Shown here: positions 58,445 through 64,000 of the stretch, one piece after another
Layout of the letters: each line of letters opens with the position of its first letter
How positions within the stretch are numbered: position 1 is the first letter of the stretch
Assembly (NCBI RefSeq): GCF_003572205.1
Contig: NZ_QXNY01000005.1
Span: 186,001 to 250,000 of the forward strand
Length of the DNA: 64,000 nucleotides
Origin: Algihabitans albus
GTDB lineage: Bacteria > Pseudomonadota > Alphaproteobacteria > Kiloniellales > DSM-21159
Direction of reading: 5' to 3'
Notes under the pieces: generated by a model
The model's database searches: none
What the model saw: only the letters and a program-made list of their open reading frames with translations
What the model was told of the DNA's origin: nothing
Position numbers and translations under genes: made by a program

Positions 58445-61400
58445 TGCTGGCTCGTCTCTTCGCGGTGCTGGTGATCTTGGCGCCGACCCTTGCGGCTGCG
58501 CAGGACAGCGTGGCGGTTCGCGGCGGTGTCCACGCCGACTTCGGTCGCCTGGTGTTCGACTGGACGTCTCCCGTCGAGTACGGTGCGCGCATTGAAAACG
58601 GCCAGTTGATCGTCACTTTCGATCGCCCGGCGGTCTTCGACACGGCCTCCGCCGAACGCCATCTGTTCGGCTACTTGGACGCGGTGGAGGCTGCGGGTGA
58701 TGGGCGCAGTCTCGTTTTCGACCTCAAAGAGGCTTATGGCCTCGAGACCTTCAGGCTTGGCACGAAGGTGGTGGTCGACGTGCTGCAGGATGCCTCGCAG
58801 CAGTCCGCCCGTCCGGCACCGCGACTGCCAGCCGCCGGACAGGTCCAGACCGATGGGCAGGCCCAGACCGATGGACAGGCCCAGACCGATGGACAGGCCC
58901 AGACCGACATCCAACCGCAAGTTTTGCCCGAGATCCGCGTGCGCGTGGGCGAGCACAACGAGTTCGAGCGGCTGGTGTTCGACTGGCCGACTCCAGTCGG
59001 TTACCGCATCGAGCAGGATGTGGCCGGCGGCTCGATTGTCTTCGAACGCGCAGCCCGTCTTGACGTGAGCCGCTTGCAAGCCAAGCCGCCCAGCCTGCTG
59101 CGGCGCTTCGAAGACCGCCGGGCGGACGGTGAACTCTCCGTCCTACTGCAATATGTGCCAGGTACGCGCCTGAGGGCTTTCACCGACGGTCCTCGGGTGG
59201 TGGTCGATCTCCTGCGGCCCGCCGAAGGGAACCCCCAGCCGGTCGTAGCTCCGTCGCAGCCAGCGGCAGATCCGACCGAGCCCGAGATGTCTCAAACGGT
59301 CGCGCGCGAGACCGAAGTGGCGCTGGGTGCGCCCACACCTTTGGTACCGCCCGTTTCGGCCAGTTCGACGTCCCCCGACCCGGCTTTGGAGCAGCGGGAC
59401 GAAGCGCAAAGCCCGGACCCGGCGTCGGAGGACGAAGATCCGAGACCCCCGTCGCAGCCTACGGTCACTCCCTCTGCAGATGCGCAGCCCGAAGCGGCTG
59501 GGCCGAGTGCGCCGACGGATCGGGAACGTGGCTTCGTGACACGCGAACTGCTGCCCGACTTGGACGGGCGCCCGTCGCCCGGTGCCCGGACTTCGCAGAC
59601 TCCGCCGGTGCTGCTGCGGTTCGCTTGGTCCGAGCGGGTCGGCGCCGTGGCGCTGCGGCGCGGTGCGGCGCTGCTGCTCGGTTTCGACCGGGTTGCGCCT
59701 GTCGATCTGGTTGAAGCGGTGACGGCTCTCGCACCGGAGCTGGGCGCAGCGCGATCGGAACCCGTCGAGGGAGGTGTCCTGCTGCGCTTCGACGAGGCTG
59801 ATCTCTATGCGTCCCGCCTTTGGCGTGACGGTGATGGCTGGTTGGTCGAGTTTCATCGGGCCGGAGCCGAATCCTCCGGCACCCCCCCTTTGATCGTCGA
59901 GGAACAGAACGGTTCGGCAAGCCTTCGCGTCGCTGTGGACCGGCCAGGCTCTATCCTCAGTCTGGACGACCCCGGCAGCGGAGACCGGCTGCTCCTGGTG
60001 CCGCTCGCTCGCGAGGGCGAGGCGGTTTTCGAGGACCGGCAAACTCCGGGCTTCGATCTTCTGGCGACTTACCAAGGTATCGCAGTCCTTCCGCATTTCG
60101 AGCCGCTCGAAGTCACGCTCGCGGATGACGGCGTCGTCATCGCTTCGCCTCTGTCTCCGGGGGCGTCGCAGGATGCGACGCAACAGGTCTCCGAATCCGC
60201 CGTCACGCGCCCCCGCCTTTTCGATCTGGCGGCGTGGCGTCTGGGCGGGCCCGAGGACTTCAATGACCAGCGGCAGGCGCTGCAACGGGCTGTGGTTCAG
60301 GCCCAAGGGGATGAACTGGGTTTGGCGCGGCTGGACCTTGCCCGTTTCTATTTCGCCCATGGACTGACGAGCGAGACTCTTGGGGCCCTTACGTTGATTC
60401 AGCGGGAGAATCCCAATCTGCGCGCCGACCCGCAGCTGATGTTGATGGAAGCGGCGAGCCGTCTCATGACAGGCGATCACGCCGGCGCCCTAACCCTGCT
60501 GGCGGAGCCTGCCTTGCTCGGTGAAGCCGAGGCGGATGTCTGGCGGGCGGCACTGGCCGCCGAAGCGCAAGACTGGCCGGCGGCGGGCGGGCTCTTTGCA
60601 GAGACTCATCCGTTGATCGAAGACTACGCGCGGCCGGTCCGGGTTCGCCTCGGTCTGGCGGCCGCAGAAGCGGCTTTGGAAGCGGGTGACATCGGTGCGG
60701 CCGCTCTGCGCCTCGAGCAGATCGAGGAGTCTCTGATCACCGATCTGGAAAAGGCGCGCTACGAGTTCCTGCAGGCCCTTTTGCTGGCGGCCGAAGGCGA
60801 GGAGGATGAGGCCGAACAGATTCTGCAACGCCTCGCCGCCAGTGGTCTTGGCGCTCCGACGGTGCAGGCGCGCCTGGCCCTTATCGACCGGGCTCTCGCC
60901 GCCGGCGACTTGCCCGCAGCCGAGGCGATCGAGCGCTTGGAACAGCTAAGATTCGCCTGGCGCGGCGACAGTTTCGAGTTCGCTTTGCTGCAGAGACTGA
61001 CCGATCTCTATGAGCAGGAAGGGCGGTGGCGCGAGGCGCTTCGAGCGCTCCGACAAGCCGCCACCTACTTCCCCGGGACGCCGAGAGCCGAGGCTGCCGC
61101 GGAACAGCTTCGCACTCTCTTTGCACGCGTCTTCCTGGGACCCGACCGACCGGATCTGCCGCCGCTCACGGCGCTCTCTCTCTATGAGGAGTTCCGGGAG
61201 TTGACGCCGGCGGGAGATCGCGGCAACCGCCTGATCGAAGAACTGGCGGACCGCCTGGTCGCGGTGGATCTTCTGCCTCGGGCGAGCGAACTGCTGGAAG
61301 ACCAGGTCGAGTTCCGACTGATGGGGGAAGACAAGGCGCGGGTCGGTACGCGACTGGCGCTGATCCGTCTTCTCGATCGGCAACCGCGCGAAGCGCTTGA

Positions 61401-61923
61401 CGCTCTCGAGATGTCGGATCAAGCGGATCTTACGGACGAACTGCGGCAGCAACGCCGTCATCTTCGGGCGCGCGCGCTTTCGGATCTCGACCGGGCGGAC
61501 CAAGGTTTGGCCCTGCTCCAGGGCGACGAAAGCCTCGATGCTCTGCGCTTGCGTGCCGAAATCCTCTGGGCACAACGGGATTGGGCGGCGGCGGCGGTCG
61601 CACTGAGTGCAACCTTGCCGGAACCGGCTGCGGCGCCTCTTGATGCGCCGCTCGATCCCGCGATCAGTGGTCAGGTATTGAACCTGGCCGTCGCCTTTAC
61701 CCTTGCGGGCGACCAGGCTCGGCTGACGGAGTTGCGCGGCGCGTGGGGTGAGACCATGGCGGCTGGACCGCATGCAGAGGCCTTCGCGCTTCTTGCCGAG
61801 GAGTTGGATCCGGACAGCGTCGCCACCATCGCCCAGCAACTGGCTCAAGTCGACCGGGTGCAGGCCTTCATGGCGAACTACAGAGAGCGATTGAGCGAAA
61901 CTCAGTTGAGCGACCTCAACTAG
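58441..61923 (+). CDS. Large exported TPR protein of the motor cluster
   Basis: 1160 residues (GTG at 58441, or ATG one codon later) with a signal peptide (LFAVLVILAPTLAAAQ). Two or three AMIN-like beta modules follow (HADFGRLVFDWTSPVEY, HNEFERLVFDWPTPVGY, each ending in a VVVDLL strand), then a Pro/Glu/Ser-rich linker (about 260-390). From about residue 600 there are many tetratricopeptide repeats. AMIN modules bind peptidoglycan, so it may brace the motor at the cell wall. Orthologues after motB are known in this group, but without a function. Confidence 0.75.
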   Translation: MMLARLFAVLVILAPTLAAAQDSVAVRGGVHADFGRLVFDWTSPVEYGARIENGQLIVTFDRPAVFDTASAERHLFGYLDAVEAAGDGRSLVFDLKEAYGLETFRLGTKVVVDVLQDASQQSARPAPRLPAAGQVQTDGQAQTDGQAQTDGQAQTDIQPQVLPEIRVRVGEHNEFERLVFDWPTPVGYRIEQDVAGGSIVFERAARLDVSRLQAKPPSLLRRFEDRRADGELSVLLQYVPGTRLRAFTDGPRVVVDLLRPAEGNPQPVVAPSQPAADPTEPEMSQTVARETEVALGAPTPLVPPVSASSTSPDPALEQRDEAQSPDPASEDEDPRPPSQPTVTPSADAQPEAAGPSAPTDRERGFVTRELLPDLDGRPSPGARTSQTPPVLLRFAWSERVGAVALRRGAALLLGFDRVAPVDLVEAVTALAPELGAARSEPVEGGVLLRFDEADLYASRLWRDGDGWLVEFHRAGAESSGTPPLIVEEQNGSASLRVAVDRPGSILSLDDPGSGDRLLLVPLAREGEAVFEDRQTPGFDLLATYQGIAVLPHFEPLEVTLADDGVVIASPLSPGASQDATQQVSESAVTRPRLFDLAAWRLGGPEDFNDQRQALQRAVVQAQGDELGLARLDLARFYFAHGLTSETLGALTLIQRENPNLRADPQLMLMEAASRLMTGDHAGALTLLAEPALLGEAEADVWRAALAAEAQDWPAAGGLFAETHPLIEDYARPVRVRLGLAAAEAALEAGDIGAAALRLEQIEESLITDLEKARYEFLQALLLAAEGEEDEAEQILQRLAASGLGAPTVQARLALIDRALAAGDLPAAEAIERLEQLRFAWRGDSFEFALLQRLTDLYEQEGRWREALRALRQAATYFPGTPRAEAAAEQLRTLFARVFLGPDRPDLPPLTALSLYEEFRELTPAGDRGNRLIEELADRLVAVDLLPRASELLEDQVEFRLMGEDKARVGTRLALIRLLDRQPREALDALEMSDQADLTDELRQQRRHLRARALSDLDRADQGLALLQGDESLDALRLRAEILWAQRDWAAAAVALSATLPEPAAAPLDAPLDPAISGQVLNLAVAFTLAGDQARLTELRGAWGETMAAGPHAEAFALLAEELDPDSVATIAQQLAQVDRVQAFMANYRERLSETQLSDLN
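58846..58908 (+). repeat. 18-bp tandem repeat inside the TPR protein gene
   Basis: Three in-frame 18-base units (CAGACCGATGGACAGGCC with one G in the first) at 58846-58899, then half a unit. They encode QTDGQA repeated, linking the first two AMIN-like modules. Copy number may vary between strains without breaking the frame. Confidence 0.9.
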
Positions 61924-62026
61924 CCGTCGCCCCGGGACTTTGCTTCGCGGACTTCCTTCCTCGCCTGGCGGTACCCGGGTCGCTCGAGCCCGGTAGCTGG
62001 GGAAGGTACGGCTTCGAATAGGTTCA

Positions 62027-62111
62027 GCCTGCGGACAGTACTCCGCAGGCCGATGTCGGGTGTGTCGCCTGGATCGGCTTAGCATCAGTCTTAGGGCACG
62101 GCGGCCCTAAG
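62027..62111. terminator. Two hairpins between convergent genes
   Basis: GCCTGCGGA-CAGTAC-TCCGCAGGC (62027-62050) and CTTAGGGC-ACGGCG-GCCCTAAG (62090-62111) are perfect stems of nine and eight bp in the 190-base gap between the plus-strand TPR gene and the minus-strand membrane-protein gene. They probably serve as terminators for the two converging transcripts; neither has a long T-run. Confidence 0.6.
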
Positions 62112-62113
62112 CT

Positions 62114-62572
62114 TCAGTACTGGGTCAGAAGCCAGTAGAGAGCCCCCAGGCCGAGCCCGAGGATCAGAAGAAAGCGGATTGTCATGTTGAGGGTGAAGCC
62201 GGTCGACGACCAACGTTCACGGCGTTCGGCCCTTCGGACTTCCTGCAGTGCGCGCTGTCGTCCCAGCTTTTCGCGATGGCGCTTGCCGATCCGCTTGTAG
62301 ATGTCTTCCGCCTGTTTCTCCTTGAACTCCGGTCTTTCGTCCCGCAGGGATGCCGACCGAAAGATGGTCTGCTGCACGTAGAGGCTGCGCAGGTCGTCGA
62401 ACTTTTCACTGATGACTTTCACGCTCAGAAAGCGTGGGTTTTCCGCCAGCTCTTTGGCTTCGTCGATCGCCAGCAAGCGGTCGTCGAAGGCTCCGACCGT
62501 GCGCCAGTGGCCGTTGGCATAGACTTGCACTTCGTAGGTGCCGCTCCCGCTGCGCGTCCCCGCCATCGTCAT
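62114..62572 (-). CDS. Hypothetical C-terminally anchored membrane protein downstream of fliP
   Basis: 152 residues. A beta-rich N-terminal part (YEVQVYANGHWRTVGAFDDRLLAIDEAKEL) is followed by a strongly basic helical region (IYKRIGKRHREKLGRQRALQEVRRAERRERW) and one C-terminal membrane helix (MTIRFLLILGLGLGALYWLL). No family is recognised. It starts two bases after the fliP reading frame ends, so it is cotranscribed with fliO-fliP and may belong to the export gate or its assembly. Confidence 0.7.
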   Translation of the reverse strand: MTMAGTRSGSGTYEVQVYANGHWRTVGAFDDRLLAIDEAKELAENPRFLSVKVISEKFDDLRSLYVQQTIFRSASLRDERPEFKEKQAEDIYKRIGKRHREKLGRQRALQEVRRAERRERWSSTGFTLNMTIRFLLILGLGLGALYWLLTQY

Positions 62573-62573
62573 G

Positions 62574-63320
62574 CTAGCCCCCGTAACTCTGGACCAGGGA
62601 GCCGGCGACCAGATACCAGCCGTCCACCAGAACGAAGAAGATCAGCTTGAAGGGCAGCGAGATCATGATGGGCGGCAGCATCAGCATACCCATCGACATG
62701 AGGATCGAAGCCACCACCATGTCGATGACCAGAAACGGCAAGAACAGCAGGAAACCGATCTCGAAGGCGCGGCGCAGCTCACTGATCATGAAGGCGGGGA
62801 TCAGGCTGCGCATCGGCGTTTCTTCCGGCGTTGCCGGTGTCTCCACGCCCGAGATATCGATGAAGAGCTGCAGGTCCTCCGGCCGCACATGGAGCAGCAT
62901 GAACGCGCGTAGGGGGCCGGAGGCCAGATCGATTGCCTCAAGGGTATCGATTTGTTCGGCCAGCAGCGGGACGAGGGCCTCCTCGTAGATCGCCTCGAGG
63001 GTCGGCATCATGATGAAAGCGGTCAGAAATAAGGCCAGGGAGATGAGAACGGAGTTCGGCGGTGTCTGTTGAATACCGAGCGCACTACGCAAGAAGGACA
63101 GCACCACCACGATTCTTGTGAAAGAAGTGACCATCACGAGGATCGAAGGGGCCAGCGACAGGATGGTCACCAGCGCGATGAGCTGGAGAAGCGTTTGCGT
63201 CTGGCTGCCCGTCGCGGCGCCGAAATCGAACGTCAAGGCCTGTGCGAAGGCCGTCGCGGGCAGGGTCGCGACAACAGCCGCGATCAGCAGCGCGCTCCAG
63301 ATTGCCGGCGATCGCCTCAC
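62574..63320 (-). CDS. fliP: Flagellar export gate protein FliP
   Basis: A core membrane protein of the type III export gate. 248 residues: cleavable signal peptide (ALLIAAVVATLPATAFAQ), then LIALVTILSLAPSILVMVTSFTRIVVVLSFLRSALG, the PPNSVLISLALFLTAF helix and the conserved LIPAFMISELRRAFEIGFLLFLPFLVIDMVV and PIMISLPFKLIFFVLVDGW. Its start overlaps the fliO stop (ATGA). Confidence 0.96.
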   Translation of the reverse strand: MRRSPAIWSALLIAAVVATLPATAFAQALTFDFGAATGSQTQTLLQLIALVTILSLAPSILVMVTSFTRIVVVLSFLRSALGIQQTPPNSVLISLALFLTAFIMMPTLEAIYEEALVPLLAEQIDTLEAIDLASGPLRAFMLLHVRPEDLQLFIDISGVETPATPEETPMRSLIPAFMISELRRAFEIGFLLFLPFLVIDMVVASILMSMGMLMLPPIMISLPFKLIFFVLVDGWYLVAGSLVQSYGG

Positions 63321-63610
63321 GCGCTTGTCCCCTGCGTCTCGCGGGCCGCGCCGCTCTCGATCACAAGGTCGCTGTTCGCACCGAGCAAAAGCAGGTGTTG
63401 GCGGTCGTCCTGCTTGACCAGGACCATCTTGCGGCGTGCGTCGAGTGTCAGGACCTCGACCACCGCAAGACGCCGCCCGCCGCCGGCGGGCAGGCTGCGT
63501 GTCATGGCGCCGCCCAGGCCGAAGCGTTTGACGGCCCAGGCGAGACCCAGGATCAACGCTAGAACCAGCGCCAAGGCCGCGACGAAATTGAAGTAGTCGG
63601 TGACTTGCAT
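63317..63610 (-). CDS. fliO: Flagellar protein FliO
   Basis: 97 residues: one membrane helix (FVAALALVLALILGLAWAV) and a short cytoplasmic FliO domain (RRLAVVEVLTLDARRKMVLVKQDDRQHLLLLG). FliO helps assemble the FliP ring. It is directly upstream of fliP with a four-base overlap. Confidence 0.9.
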   Translation of the reverse strand: MQVTDYFNFVAALALVLALILGLAWAVKRFGLGGAMTRSLPAGGGRRLAVVEVLTLDARRKMVLVKQDDRQHLLLLGANSDLVIESGAARETQGTSA

Positions 63611-63952
63611 CTAGCTTCTAGACCCGCGCGACGGTCCGTTCGGTTTGCCATAGGCTGCCGTCGCCTGGCGGCGTTGGCTGTTTTCGGTGAGGTCTTTCGC
63701 GATTCGCTCCAGCCCGGCACGCAGTAACTGCGTCAAGTCGTCCAACTCGCTGATCAGGCCGGTGAGGGGACGATGAAATGCCACGCGCTCGTCGTTGGGC
63801 AGAGCCGCGATATTGGAACAGATGTGGTCGATCTCAGCCTCCAGGGGCGTGAGTTCGATCGCCTGCCCGGTTTGGACTTGGCGCCGCGCTAACTCCATCC
63901 GACCGGATATGCGGTCGAGTTGGTCCAAGATGACTGCAGTGTTACTGCTCAC
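63611..63952 (-). CDS. Small helical protein upstream of fliO, unassigned
   Basis: About 113 residues, adjoining fliO without a gap. It is mostly helical (VILDQLDRISGRMELARRQVQTG; LTGLISELDDLTQLLRAGLERIAKDL) with a basic Arg/Ser-rich tail. No family is recognised; the size and helix pattern allow a FliT- or chaperone-like role. I start at the GTG at 63952 (MSSNTAVIL); an in-frame start at 63970 is possible. The gene upstream lies outside the window. Confidence 0.6.
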   Translation of the reverse strand: MSSNTAVILDQLDRISGRMELARRQVQTGQAIELTPLEAEIDHICSNIAALPNDERVAFHRPLTGLISELDDLTQLLRAGLERIAKDLTENSQRRQATAAYGKPNGPSRGSRS

Positions 63953-64000
63953 GTGAGGCCCCCGACACACCTGCTGCCGTCAGCAGCTAACTCGGCTCGG

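Noticed and set aside
1-64000. CRISPR array, tRNA/rRNA genes, insertion sequences, prophage
   Set aside because: No regularly spaced repeats, no cloverleaf-type or rRNA sequence and no transposase or phage-type protein was seen. The only tandem repeats are at dksA and in the 1160-residue protein gene.

Overview
This window is high-GC alphaproteobacterial DNA, most like the Rhodospirillales-type flagellates. The evidence is the gene repertoire: SciP (the CtrA inhibitor), FliX, a MotE-like protein, a one-cysteine DksA, a DUF6468 protein and CtrA-type TTAA-N7-TTAA boxes. No tRNA, rRNA, CRISPR array or insertion sequence was seen. Almost the whole window is one flagellar locus, interrupted by a 21 kb sugar-biosynthesis operon and closed by a chemotaxis/motor block.

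Layout. (1) 1-4300, minus strand: fliF-fliG-fliH-fliN (MS ring and C-ring), then a gene cut by the left edge. (2) 4293-15469, minus: sciP; flgE, flgD and fliK (hook); a flagellin with fliS; fliS, fliD and flaG; a second flagellin. (3) 15744-20171: a methyltransferase, a TPR-glycosyltransferase-like protein and an NDP-sugar epimerase, followed by a gene-poor, partly AT-rich scar at 20172-20960. (4) 21019-42171, minus: a tightly overlapping 20-gene operon with NeuB-type synthase, nucleotidyltransferase, DegT aminotransferase, GNAT, oxidoreductase, two asparagine-synthase homologues, HisH, a HisF-WbpG fusion, a second WbpG-type amidotransferase, an AAC(3)-like acetyltransferase, a DUF4910-type protein and seven methyltransferase-like proteins. 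Together they probably make an amidinated, multiply methylated nonulosonic-acid-like sugar for flagellin. (5) 42414-47687, minus: flgI-flgJ-flgN-flgK-flgL-fliW. (6) 47966-48985, plus: fliX, dksA. (7) 49168-52653, minus: flgF-flgG-flgA-flgH. (8) 52969-61923, plus: fliL-fliM-DUF6468-motE, cheY-cheZ, two MotB-like proteins and a 1160-residue TPR protein. (9) 62114-63952, minus: a small flagellar gene, fliO, fliP and a membrane protein.

Regulation read from the sequence. Five sigma-54 (-24/-12) promoters precede flagellin 1, flaG-fliD, flagellin 2, flgI and flgF. Recurrent CGGCAAG/CTTGCCG elements lie upstream of three of these promoters and of fliF and resemble enhancer sites for a FlbD-type activator. 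A perfect CtrA box lies before fliX, and weaker ones before fliF, sciP and cheY. This matches the Caulobacter logic: CtrA switches on early genes (fliF, fliX), then FlbD with FliX drives sigma-54 late genes, and SciP restrains CtrA. The sugar operon has no recognisable sigma-54 promoter.
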